7,029 bases of DNA from Desulfobulbaceae bacterium UBA5123 (GTDB taxonomy: Bacteria > Desulfobacterota > Desulfobulbia > Desulfobulbales > UBA5123): positions 1 through 7,029 of the forward strand of contig DHYT01000108.1 of NCBI GenBank assembly GCA_002415465.1, written 5' to 3'. The translations under genes were made by a program, and so were the position numbers. The notes beneath the pieces are model-generated. The model made no database searches and was not told where the DNA came from. It saw only the letters and a list, made by a program, of their open reading frames with translations. Shown here in pieces: positions 1 to 7,029 of this stretch (its first letter is position 1; each line of letters starts with the position of its first letter).

Positions 1-2099
1 TGGGTGATGAAGAGCATGGTCACCTTGCCCTTAAGGCGGGTGATGGTTTGGGCGAAATGTTCGGCGGTCTGCTGGTCGAGGTTGGAGACCGCCTCGTCGA
101 AGATGAGGATCTTTGGTCGTTTGAGCAGCGCCCGGGCAATGGCGAGCCGTTGCCGCTGGCCGCCGGACAGGCCGGTGCCACGTTCGCCGATCTCGGTTTG
201 GTAGCCGTTGGGCAATCCTTCGATGACCTCGTGGATCTCGGCCGCCTTGCACGCCGCGATTACCTCGTCGAAAGCGGCATGCGGGTGGGCCATGACCAGG
301 TTGTCGTAGATGGTGCCGGAAAAGAGCACGGTTTCCTGGGGGACCACGCCGAAGGTTTGCCGCAGTTCGTTGGCTGCCAGATAGCGGATATCACGGCCGT
401 TGAGGGTGATGTTGCCTTCGTTGGGCTGGTAGAAGCCCAGCATCAGCTTGGCGAGGGTACTTTTGCCGCAGCCCGACGGCCCCATCAGCACGGTGAGGTG
501 GCCCGGTTTGAACCGCATGTTCAGGTTGCGATAGAGCCAGGGGTGGTTGGGGGAATAGCGGAAGGCGATGTCCGCAAGCTCAAGCTTTCCCAGGCCGACG
601 TTTTCACGGTTGGGGATGAGGGTGTGCGGTTCCTGGGGCATGTCGAGGATGTCGCCCAGCCGTTCCACCGCGATTTCGGCTTGCTGGAACTCCTGCCAAA
701 GCCCCACCAGCCGCAGCATGGGCTGGCTCATCCGCGAGGCGAACATCTGGAAGGCCACCAGCATGCCGACGGTAAAACCCTTGTTGTCCATCACCAGCAG
801 GGCGCCGACGATGAGGATGGCGAGGGTCATCACCTGTTCCAGGCCGTTGGCGACAACGTTGTAGCTGTTGCCGATCTGGCGGGTGGAAAAGCCCGCGGCC
901 AGGTATTGGGCCAGGTAGTCGCCGTATTTGCGGTCGATGTCCGGTTCCATTTGCAGGGACTTCACCGTGGCCATGCCCGAGAGGTATTCGGTGAGAAAGG
1001 CCTGGTTGCGGGCGCCGAGCAGGAATTGTTTGTTGATCCGGGCGCGGAAGAGGGGGACGACCAGAAAGCTGATCAGGGAGATCAAGCCCATGATCCCCAG
1101 GGCAATGAGCGACAACTGCCAGGAGTAAGCGAACATCACGGCCAGGAAGATGAGCAGGAAGGGCAGGTCGAGGACCAGGGTGACGGCGGCGCCGGAGACG
1201 AACTGGCGGATGGTCTCCACCCCCTGCAGTCTTGCCACCAGGGTGCCGGTGGGGCGAAGCTCGAAGTAGGGCAGGGGCAGCCGCAGGAGATGGCGGAAGA
1301 CCTTGCTGCCCAGCACTGCGTCGATGCGGTTACCGGTATGCAGAACCAGATACTGCCGGAGCCAGGTCATGGTCATGTTGAAGACCATGAACATCACCAG
1401 GGCCACACCGAGAACGATGAGGGTGCTTCTGCTCTGGTGGACGATGACCTTGTCGATGATCACCTGGGTGAAAAGCGGTGTGGCCAGCCCCACCAGCTGA
1501 ATGGCCAGAGAGGCAAGCAATACGTCCCGCCAGATTTTTTTATGCTTGAGGAGTTCGGGGATAAACCAGGCGAACCCGAAGGGCTTTTTTTTCGTTGTGA
1601 AGCCGGGGACGCGTTCCTCCTCGCCGGCCGTGGCGGCAGATTCCCTGCCGATGAGGATGAGTTCCGGTTGAAAATGGCTGGTTGCCTCGTCGCTGTTAAT
1701 GGTTTTTGGGGTCTGGGAGCCGGCTTGAAAGTAGAGGAGGGTGCGGCCGCCGGACTTAAGAATGATGATGGGGGTGGCGGCTGGCTGGGGGCCGCGTTCA
1801 TCCGGATCGGTTTTGGAGAGATCGTCTTTGTCGGCGGATTCCTCCGCGGTCTCCGGAACCGGGCGCAGAAAAGCGATGGCCGGCAGCGGCAGCTTGGCCC
1901 AGTCAAGATGATCGATGCTACAGGTTCCGGTTTTGAATCCCAGGGAGTGTGCCGCCTCGCGCAAGGTGGCATGGGTGCATGGAGGCGGGAAGGCCTGCAC
2001 CGTCAACTCGGCATTGAAGGGCAGTCGGTACAGCCCGCTCAGGCTGCCCAGAAGCCAAGTCAGTTGCTCTCGATTAACTGTTGCCACTGGTGATGACAT
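1..2099 (-). CDS. Type I secretion-type ABC exporter (membrane + ATPase) with degenerate C39-like N-terminal domain, 3' end cut by window
   Basis: This is an inner-membrane ABC exporter of the HlyB/LapB kind. Such proteins couple ATP hydrolysis to export of a protein or peptide, normally with a membrane fusion protein and an outer-membrane channel. The frame stays open from ATG at 2099 to the left edge, giving about 700 residues. Residues 1 to about 170 resemble a C39-like domain: LREAAHSLGFKTG near 46-58 and LPLPAIAFLRP near 70-80 fit. The Cys-Gly-Leu-Ala catalytic segment is absent, and an acidic stretch (about 83-103) sits where the domain normally leads to its catalytic His. The membrane domain spans about 192-465. 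The ATPase domain shows Walker A GPSGCGKST (540-548, K546), Q-loop Q588, signature LSGGQ (644-648) and Walker B ILIFDEA with D668 and E669. The H-loop His (residue 700) is cut by the edge; FIT precedes it. Probably only a short C-terminus is missing. No in-frame ATG lies between the upstream stop and 2099. A GAAGGGG about 15 bases upstream is a poor ribosome site, so the start is not certain. The substrate is unknown. The fusion-protein gene may lie beyond position 1. Confidence 0.93.
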   Translation of the reverse strand, partial: MSSPVATVNREQLTWLLGSLSGLYRLPFNAELTVQAFPPPCTHATLREAAHSLGFKTGTCSIDHLDWAKLPLPAIAFLRPVPETAEESADKDDLSKTDPDERGPQPAATPIIILKSGGRTLLYFQAGSQTPKTINSDEATSHFQPELILIGRESAATAGEEERVPGFTTKKKPFGFAWFIPELLKHKKIWRDVLLASLAIQLVGLATPLFTQVIIDKVIVHQSRSTLIVLGVALVMFMVFNMTMTWLRQYLVLHTGNRIDAVLGSKVFRHLLRLPLPYFELRPTGTLVARLQGVETIRQFVSGAAVTLVLDLPFLLIFLAVMFAYSWQLSLIALGIMGLISLISFLVVPLFRARINKQFLLGARNQAFLTEYLSGMATVKSLQMEPDIDRKYGDYLAQYLAAGFSTRQIGNSYNVVANGLEQVMTLAILIVGALLVMDNKGFTVGMLVAFQMFASRMSQPMLRLVGLWQEFQQAEIAVERLGDILDMPQEPHTLIPNRENVGLGKLELADIAFRYSPNHPWLYRNLNMRFKPGHLTVLMGPSGCGKSTLAKLMLGFYQPNEGNITLNGRDIRYLAANELRQTFGVVPQETVLFSGTIYDNLVMAHPHAAFDEVIAACKAAEIHEVIEGLPNGYQTEIGERGTGLSGGQRQRLAIARALLKRPKILIFDEAVSNLDQQTAEHFAQTITRLKGKVTMLFIT

Positions 2100-2246
2100 T
2101 GTTGAGGTGGGAACCCCTTCTGGTGATTTGGAGTGAAACCTCTTGGCGCAGACGCAGATATCATGTGTTCATCTTCAGTCGGTGATAAATTCGGTTGAAA
2201 ATATATAGTGGCATTGAAGGGTTAAATGCGAAATCGATAACCAATA

Positions 2247-2279
2247 ATATTAACCTAACAGGGAAAAGCCATTAGTCAA
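2247..2279 (-). promoter_or_regulatory. Possible promoter for the ABC exporter
   Basis: On the minus strand a TTGACT (2279-2274) resembles a -35 box. A TTAATATTAT tract follows, holding TAATAT at 2252-2247, but the spacing of about 21 bases is longer than the usual 16-18. A second AT-rich candidate, TATATT at 2205-2200, has no good -35 partner. Location and base composition support a promoter somewhere here, but neither candidate is strong. Confidence 0.25.
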
Positions 2280-2306
2280 TGGGGGTGGGTAGGTAATTCA
2301 TTGGGG

Positions 2307-2325
2307 CATCCCCCCCTGGGGGGTG
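2307..2325. repeat. GC-rich dyad (C7-T-G6)
   Basis: Seven C (2310-2316), one T and six G (2318-2323) are flanked by CAT and TG. This allows a stem of about eight pairs, including one T-G wobble, with a three-base loop. It lies about 210 bases upstream of the exporter start and 110 bases past the EamA stop. No T run follows on either strand, so it is not a classical intrinsic terminator. It could be a transcript-stabilising hairpin, a protein-binding site, or chance homopolymer tracts. Confidence 0.4.
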
Positions 2326-2434
2326 TTAGTGTTGCTGGTATTCGCTAGGCGTGTTGTTTAGTTGGATAAACTGCCGTTGGTGCAAGGCGGGCGGATGGGA
2401 GACAGGCCCTGGCATCTCGGTGTCCAGCAAATGG

Positions 2435-3334
2435 TTAATTGCCAAGGTCAGCGGTGGTGGTGCGACCTTGGTGGATGTTGTCGAACAGGGAGGCAGTGAT
2501 GATCAGCGCGATGCCGAGCCATTCGTGGCCGGCGACGGTTTTTCCTGACCAGAGGGCAAAGGAGAGGGCTCCGACCACGATCTCCAGGAGCATCAGGATG
2601 TTGACCCGGTAGCCTTCAAGTTTGGTGAGGCTGAAGAGGATGGAGAACGAGGCGGCGCCCTGCATGCCGACCGCGAAGAATAGGAGCAGCGGCAGCCAGT
2701 GGCGCAATTGGCTCCAGTCGGGCCCCGGCGGATTGAGCAGGATGATGCCGATCAGGGCGGTAAGCGCCGCGCCCAGCCAGTGGATGACGGTGAGCGCCCA
2801 GCTCGGGGTGTTGGGGCTCAGTTGCAGGCCGACCACCGAGAGGGCAAAGGCCAGCCCCGAGAGCAGGGCGCAGGTGTCGCCCCCGTTCCAGTTCGGGCTG
2901 GCGGCGCGGTGGAATCCGAGCAGGATGAAGGCGCCGGTAAGCGCCAGTCCCACCATCAGGAGTTTGCGGGGGGTGATGCGGCTTTTGCCGATCAGCCAGC
3001 CGCCGATCAGGTTCCAGACCGGGGAGAGGTAGAAGAGCATCAGGGCCCGGACCACGGTGGTTTCGGTGAGGGCGACAAAGAAGAGCAGGTTGGTCAGCCC
3101 GCCGAAGATGATCAGGAGCAGCGCCGGCCCTAAGGCCAGTGGGCAGCGGCCGCGGCGGTTGCTGATGACCACCGGCACCAAGCCCGCGCCGCCGATCAGG
3201 ATGAAAACGAGAAAGGTGGTCCAGAGGCCGGTAACGCCCAGCTCGGTCAGGCGGCCCAGCGGCAGCCAGACCAGCCCCCAGATGGTGGCGCCGGCAAGGG
3301 CGGCGAGGATGGCGGGCAGGTCGTTCCGGGGCAT
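2435..3334 (-). CDS. EamA/DMT-family inner-membrane transporter
   Basis: A complete 299-residue protein, the usual length for the drug/metabolite transporter superfamily. Members move small metabolites across the inner membrane, often as exporters, and their substrates cannot be read from sequence. About ten hydrophobic helices are visible, near residues 7-27, 34-57, 67-90, 95-115, 123-141, 154-172, 180-200, 212-228, 244-262 and 271-285, in the two-repeat EamA arrangement. The end of the first repeat shows NLLFFVALTETTVVRALMLFYLSPVW (82-107), with the typical small-residue and RA..L.Y..P pattern. The second repeat carries the matching LTKLEGYRVNILMLLEIVVG (236-255) with Glu251. The start ATG at 3334 has an AAGG ending about 9 bases upstream, an acceptable ribosome site. 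The gene stands alone: the next minus-strand gene is 335 bases away and the kinase is divergent. Alternatives within the superfamily (RhaT-like, PecM-like) cannot be separated by eye. Confidence 0.9.
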   Translation of the reverse strand: MPRNDLPAILAALAGATIWGLVWLPLGRLTELGVTGLWTTFLVFILIGGAGLVPVVISNRRGRCPLALGPALLLIIFGGLTNLLFFVALTETTVVRALMLFYLSPVWNLIGGWLIGKSRITPRKLLMVGLALTGAFILLGFHRAASPNWNGGDTCALLSGLAFALSVVGLQLSPNTPSWALTVIHWLGAALTALIGIILLNPPGPDWSQLRHWLPLLLFFAVGMQGAASFSILFSLTKLEGYRVNILMLLEIVVGALSFALWSGKTVAGHEWLGIALIITASLFDNIHQGRTTTADLGN

Positions 3335-3439
3335 GGCGAGAAGCCTTATGGTTCTGGTTGCAAATGGCTGTCCGAGACGGCCGGATTCGTGGCTGCATGC
3401 GCCGCACGATTCGGAAGTCGTCGTTGGTTGGTTCCGCTG

Positions 3440-3447
3440 TTTATAAT
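3440..3447. promoter_or_regulatory. Possible overlapping divergent -10 elements
   Basis: TATAAT on the plus strand (3442-3447) matches the consensus -10 exactly and would serve the kinase with a leader of about 140 bases. On the minus strand the same bases read TATAAA (3445-3440), which could serve the EamA gene with a leader of about 100 bases. Neither direction has a good -35: the plus strand offers only weak TCGTTG-like bases, and the minus strand a TTTATG at 17-base spacing that overlaps the nearby palindrome. Strength is therefore unclear. Confidence 0.35.
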
Positions 3448-3462
3448 CGTTTTCTTCTATAA

Positions 3463-3474
3463 CATAAATTTATG
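3463..3474. repeat. 12-bp perfect palindrome, possible operator
   Basis: CATAAATTTATG reads the same on both strands, with no mismatch and no spacer. It sits in the AT-rich centre of the gap between two divergent genes, about 16 bases downstream of the TATAAT at 3442-3447 on the kinase side. That is a plausible place for a dimeric regulator to bind. AT-rich DNA produces such palindromes easily, so the functional claim is inference. Confidence 0.3.
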
Positions 3475-3583
3475 CTTAGGCGATCTATGTACTGTTTGCT
3501 CTAACAAATTATATCGTTTACTGTGAGGCGGTAAGGGTTTCTGTGGTCGAACATCCGGTGTGTGAAAAAAACACGTATTCATC

Positions 3584-3598
3584 AGGTAGCTGCGTTTG
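3584..3598 (+). promoter_or_regulatory. Ribosome binding site deciding a TTG start for the kinase
   Basis: An in-frame TAG at 3587-3589 rules out any longer kinase reading frame. The first usable initiation codon after it is TTG at 3596. An AGG (3584-3586) lies 9 bases before it, a slightly long but workable spacing. Starting here gives MLRRSLNLRVKIFLALLLVG: a short basic segment and then the first membrane helix, the usual layout of a sensor kinase N-terminus. Confidence 0.55.
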
Positions 3599-6500
3599 CT
3601 GCGACGTTCTTTAAATCTGCGGGTCAAGATTTTCCTTGCTTTGCTCCTGGTGGGGGTGGGCAGCACCTTGTTCAGTTCCTGGGAGCACTATCTCTTTCTC
3701 AAAACAACTCTCACCAACAAAAACATAGAGCATTTCAGCGGCATTCGCGATAGTCACAAGAGAGAGATCGAGGCCTATTTCGATCGGATGCACACCGCGA
3801 CCTTGATGTTGTCGAAGGGGTGGACCGTTGTCGCGGCGGTAAAGGATTTTGAAAAGGCGTTTGCTGCTCTGCCAAAAGAACTGCAGGGATTATCCGCGCA
3901 GGGGACGGCTCTCCCCGACTCACTTCGCAAGCGGTACGAACCGATTGTCGATTCAGCCCGGTCGGTCACGGCGAAAGGGGCGGTAGCGGAGCTCGACAGG
4001 ATGTTGCCGCGGGACCCCAGGGGTATCTATCTGCAAAACCTGTATGTTTCCGCGCCGCCGAGAAAAGATTCCTCAAAGAACTTCCCCACCACTTACGAAC
4101 AGGTTCATGCCCGGTATCACCCTTTTTTTGAAACATACCGGCAGGATCTTAAGGTCCATGATCTCTTTTTGATCGATAGCGCCAGCGGCGCAGTCCTCTA
4201 TTCGACCCGGAAGGCTGTCGATTACGCGACCAATCTCATAACCGGCCCCTGGCAGGCAAGCCCTCTGGCGACGGTATTCAAGAACGTGGTGGCGTCACCG
4301 GATAATGGTGTCCAGGTTATTGATTTTGCTCACTACTGCCCCTCGATGCATTTGCCTGCCGCTTTTATGGCCGCCCCGGTGCGAGACGGGGCAAAGACCA
4401 TTGCGGTTCTGGTGCTCCAACTCTCGGTTGATGAGATAAACACGGTAATGACCGACTCTCGGGGTTGGCGGGCGCGCGGTCTTGGCGCAACCGGAGAAAC
4501 CTATCTCGTCGGCCCCGACTATACCATGCGCAATGACTCACGTTTCCTTCTCGAGTCGGAGGATCTCTTTTTTGCCCAGGTAAAGGCGCAGGAGATCCCG
4601 GCTGAAACGATTGCCGAGATGCGCCGGGAAAAGACCTCTATCCTGCTCCTGAAGGTTGCCACCGAAGCGGCGCGGCGAGCCTTGCAGGGGCAGACCGGCA
4701 CGGCCTTGATCAATGACTATCGCGGGGTGCCGGTTTTTTCGGCCTATGCGCCTCTCGATATCCCCGGAATGCATTGGGCTTTGCTGGCCGAAATCGACCA
4801 GGCCGAGCTTTTTGCCTCCATCGATCAGCTGCGTGAAAGGGTCTTGTTCCATGTCATGGTCAGTCTTTTTATGGTGGTGGTCACCGGCGCATTTCTTGCC
4901 CTGTCGCTTACCAAACCCATCAGAACGCTGATTAAGGGGGTTCGCGGGTTTGAGCCAGGGGCCCTTGTCGGCGGAATCGACGTCGCCGCCGGTGATGAGA
5001 TAGGGGAATTAGCCAATGCCTTCAACGAGTTGGCTACAAATCTTTCCATGAAGACGGTGTCGGTGGATTATTTTTCATCGATCATCAATTCCATGCACGA
5101 GATGTTGTTTGTGCTCAGCATTGATGAGGCACGGCAGGGCACCGCCATCACCGAGGTGAACAAGGCCGTTCGTGAAAAACTCGGTTATCCCAAAAGCCAT
5201 TTGGTGGGCAGTTGCGTAGAAAAATTCTTCCAGGATAGAAACGGCGAGAAGCTCTTTTCCGGGGATGAATTGACCGAGTTGCTGGGGAAGAGTTGGACGC
5301 AGGGCAGTGAGAAGGTCTTTCTGACCCGGAGCGGTGAGACGGTTCCGGTAATCCTTTCCGTTTCGGTGATGCGCGACCCGGATGATGCAACAGCCAAGGG
5401 GATCGTGATCGTTGCCCAGGATATAACCGCCCTGCAGAAGAGCGAGCAACAGCTCAGGCGTGTCAATCGCGCCTTGAAAACCCTCATCGGTTGCAATCAG
5501 GCGGTGAGCGCGGCCCAGACCGAGGAGGCGTTACTCCGTAAGATCTGCGAGGCGGTTGTGGATAAAGGCGGCTATAAACTGGCCTGGATCGGTTTTGCCG
5601 AACAGAACCCTGAGAAATCGGTGCGGGTCGCCGCGCAAGCCGGCTTTGCCGACGGCTATTTGGATGATTTGCGAATTAGCTGGGGGGATGATGAATGGGG
5701 CGGCGGCCCCACCGGCATGGCGATCAAGTGCGGCGAAATCCAGGTGGCATGGCACATCCTCACCGATAGCCGCTATCACCCTTGGCGTGAGCAGGCATCC
5801 CGGCGCGGGTATCAATCTTCCATCGCCCTGCCTCTGTTTGACCCGGCCCTTGATCGGACCATCGGCGCCTTGAATATCTACGCCCCTGAGCCGGATGCTT
5901 TTGACGCCAGGGAGATAGGACTTTTGCAAGAGATTGTCGAGGATGTCGTCAATGGCCTCAATACCTTGCGAGTCAAGCGGCAACACCTCAAGGCCTCTGA
6001 GGATCTTGCCCGCTCCGAAGAGCGGTTCAGGGGCATCTTCGAACAGGCGGCGGTTGGTATTGCCCTGGTGAACACGGACGGCCAGTGGACGATGGTCAAT
6101 CAGAAGCTCTGCACCCTTCTCGGCTATCCCCGGGAGGAGTTGTTGCAGCTCAGTTTCCAGGGGGTCACCCATCCTGACGACCTTGACGCCAGTTTGCACT
6201 ATGTCGAGCAAATGTTGTCCGGCGAGATCGGAACGTATGCTTTTGAAAAACGGTATATCCGCAAGGATGGGCGGCTTTTCTGGGGGAACCTCACGGTTTC
6301 ACTGGTTCGGGATGAACACAACAACCCCAAGTTCTTCATCTCGGTCATTGAAGATGTCAGCGCCCGGAAACAGGCGGAGGCCGAACAGGAAAAACTGGTG
6401 GCGATTATCGAACGCAGCCCCGACTTCATCGGCATTGCCGACCTTGAGGGGCGGCTGCTCTATCTGAACAATTCCGGCCGAACGCTTGCCGGCCTGAGCC

Positions 6501-7029
6501 GTTCCGGGCAACTGGACGGGGTGGGCATCGGCGATTGTCTCGCGCCCGCCGGCAGAGAGGGTTTCCGGCAGGATTTCTTTCCGGCCGCGCGTGCTTCTGG
6601 CTCCGGGCAGGGAGAGTTTATCTTTGAGCAGTTTGGATCCGGGCAGTTACATCCGGTTGAATTGAATGTGTTTACCATTGCCAGCAGCATGGATAAGCGT
6701 GTCACCGGCATGGCCTTGATCGCCCGTGACCTTACCGAACGGCATGAAAACGAAAACCGGCTGCGGCAGGCGCAGAAAATGGAGGCGATGGGGACCCTGG
6801 CAGGGGGGATAGCCCATGATTTCAATAACATCTTGTCGGCAATACTTGGCTACGCCCAGCTGGCGGCCGCCGAGAGCCCGGTGGGCGGCTCTGTTCATGA
6901 AGACTTGCAGGAGGTCATCAACGCCTCGCGGCGCGCCTCCGAACTCGTCAGGCAAATTCTCACCTTCAGCCGGCAGGTAAAGGATGAATTGGTGCCGCTC
7001 AAGCCGCACCTCATCATCAAGGAATCGCT
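3596..7029 (+). CDS. Multi-sensor membrane histidine kinase (Cache-HAMP-PAS-GAF-PAS-PAS-HisKA), 3' end cut by window
   Basis: A two-component sensor that would sense an extracytoplasmic ligand plus cytoplasmic cues and phosphorylate itself on His. Visible length is 1144 residues, open to the right edge. Order: helix 1 (about 12-29); a large periplasmic dCache-like sensor (about 30-415) with HDLFLIDSASG (188-198) and GLGATGETYLVG (295-306) followed by MRNDSRF (311-317), a pattern also found in related chemoreceptors and cyclases; helix 2 (416-438); HAMP (439-489); PAS1 (490-615); a GAF_2-type domain (about 627-793) with GPTG (704-707), PWRE (729-732) and SSIALPL (741-747); PAS2 (808-930); PAS3 (931-1050); and HisKA with H box MGTLAGGIAHDFNN, phospho-acceptor His1074. 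The ATPase domain, and any receiver domain that would make it a hybrid kinase, lie beyond the window. No haem- or flavin-binding residues are evident in the PAS domains. The signal is unknown. The start is TTG because a stop closes the frame just upstream. It is divergent from the EamA gene, and no response regulator is visible. Confidence 0.93.
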   Translation, partial: MLRRSLNLRVKIFLALLLVGVGSTLFSSWEHYLFLKTTLTNKNIEHFSGIRDSHKREIEAYFDRMHTATLMLSKGWTVVAAVKDFEKAFAALPKELQGLSAQGTALPDSLRKRYEPIVDSARSVTAKGAVAELDRMLPRDPRGIYLQNLYVSAPPRKDSSKNFPTTYEQVHARYHPFFETYRQDLKVHDLFLIDSASGAVLYSTRKAVDYATNLITGPWQASPLATVFKNVVASPDNGVQVIDFAHYCPSMHLPAAFMAAPVRDGAKTIAVLVLQLSVDEINTVMTDSRGWRARGLGATGETYLVGPDYTMRNDSRFLLESEDLFFAQVKAQEIPAETIAEMRREKTSILLLKVATEAARRALQGQTGTALINDYRGVPVFSAYAPLDIPGMHWALLAEIDQAELFASIDQLRERVLFHVMVSLFMVVVTGAFLALSLTKPIRTLIKGVRGFEPGALVGGIDVAAGDEIGELANAFNELATNLSMKTVSVDYFSSIINSMHEMLFVLSIDEARQGTAITEVNKAVREKLGYPKSHLVGSCVEKFFQDRNGEKLFSGDELTELLGKSWTQGSEKVFLTRSGETVPVILSVSVMRDPDDATAKGIVIVAQDITALQKSEQQLRRVNRALKTLIGCNQAVSAAQTEEALLRKICEAVVDKGGYKLAWIGFAEQNPEKSVRVAAQAGFADGYLDDLRISWGDDEWGGGPTGMAIKCGEIQVAWHILTDSRYHPWREQASRRGYQSSIALPLFDPALDRTIGALNIYAPEPDAFDAREIGLLQEIVEDVVNGLNTLRVKRQHLKASEDLARSEERFRGIFEQAAVGIALVNTDGQWTMVNQKLCTLLGYPREELLQLSFQGVTHPDDLDASLHYVEQMLSGEIGTYAFEKRYIRKDGRLFWGNLTVSLVRDEHNNPKFFISVIEDVSARKQAEAEQEKLVAIIERSPDFIGIADLEGRLLYLNNSGRTLAGLSRSGQLDGVGIGDCLAPAGREGFRQDFFPAARASGSGQGEFIFEQFGSGQLHPVELNVFTIASSMDKRVTGMALIARDLTERHENENRLRQAQKMEAMGTLAGGIAHDFNNILSAILGYAQLAAAESPVGGSVHEDLQEVINASRRASELVRQILTFSRQVKDELVPLKPHLIIKES

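Larger units (their letters stand above)
2100..2434. other. Intergenic region upstream of the exporter, downstream of the EamA gene
   Basis: This 335-base stretch has no credible gene. The part nearest the exporter (about 2160-2280) is clearly richer in A and T than the flanking genes, as expected of a promoter region. It then passes into G/C tracts around 2281-2325. No hairpin followed by a T run, of the kind that would end EamA transcription on the minus strand, could be found. Confidence 0.6.

Noticed and set aside
48..2093. A 681-codon open frame on the plus strand covering almost the whole exporter gene
   Set aside because: It lies antisense to a gene with full ABC transporter motifs. 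Its protein is low-complexity, rich in Gly, Glu, Asp, Gln and His, with no recognisable domain. Long antisense frames are expected opposite GC-rich genes.
2010..2221. A 12-bp direct repeat, GGCATTGAAGGG, at 2010-2021 and 2210-2221, exactly 200 bases apart
   Set aside because: The match does not extend beyond 12 bases. One copy encodes part of the exporter's N-terminus, so chance is the simplest explanation.
2353..2374. Possible terminator hairpin (GTTTA...TAAAC) after the EamA gene
   Set aside because: Only five A/T-rich pairs with no following T run; too weak to call.
2616..3407. A 263-codon minus-strand frame overlapping the EamA gene
   Set aside because: The product is rich in Arg, Pro and His and has no membrane helices. 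It is an out-of-frame shadow of the EamA gene, whose own frame gives a clean ten-helix protein.
3562..3753. Short plus-strand frame beginning MKKTRIHQVAA
   Set aside because: It overlaps the kinase's first membrane helix in another frame, has no ribosome site and ends in low-complexity sequence. It is kept only as a possible frameshift hint.
5531..6211. A 226-codon minus-strand frame inside the kinase gene
   Set aside because: Antisense to the clearly coding GAF and PAS2 region, with no recognisable domain.
1..7029. CRISPR arrays, tRNA or rRNA genes, insertion-sequence ends
   Set aside because: I saw no regularly spaced repeats, no tRNA-like cloverleaf and no transposase or flanking inverted repeats; the intergenic gaps are short and accounted for.

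Overview
The window holds three genes, two of them cut by its edges, in GC-rich DNA with two AT-richer intergenic gaps. Nothing identifies the species directly. The sensor kinase has a periplasmic Cache sensor with a GLGxTGETYLVG-type motif, a GAF_2-type module, stacked PAS domains and an HDFNN-type H box. This style is common in sulfate- and metal-reducing Desulfobacterota (former Deltaproteobacteria), so such a Gram-negative anaerobe is my inference, not a demonstration.

Layout: (1) Positions 2099 down to 1, minus strand: a type I secretion-type ABC exporter. It has an N-terminal peptidase-C39-like domain that looks catalytically dead, a six-helix exporter membrane domain and a complete set of nucleotide-binding motifs as far as the H-loop, where the window cuts it. 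(2) Positions 2100-2434: a 335-base gap, AT-rich near the exporter, containing a C7/G6 dyad and possible weak promoter elements, but no gene. (3) Positions 3334 down to 2435, minus strand: a complete 10-helix EamA/DMT-family transporter. (4) Positions 3335-3595: a divergent control region with a consensus-like TATAAT and a 12-bp perfect palindrome. (5) Position 3596 to the right edge, plus strand: a large membrane histidine kinase, probably starting at TTG, cut after its phospho-acceptor helix region. The ATPase domain lies outside.

The exporter and the EamA transporter point the same way, but a 335-base gap separates them, so they are probably separate transcription units. The kinase is transcribed away from both. 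Nothing in the sequence ties the three into one pathway. The exporter's partners (membrane fusion protein, secreted substrate) and the kinase's response regulator are not visible here. I looked for an undescribed system and did not find convincing evidence of one. The items most worth checking are the degenerate N-terminal domain of the exporter and the control region between the EamA gene and the kinase.
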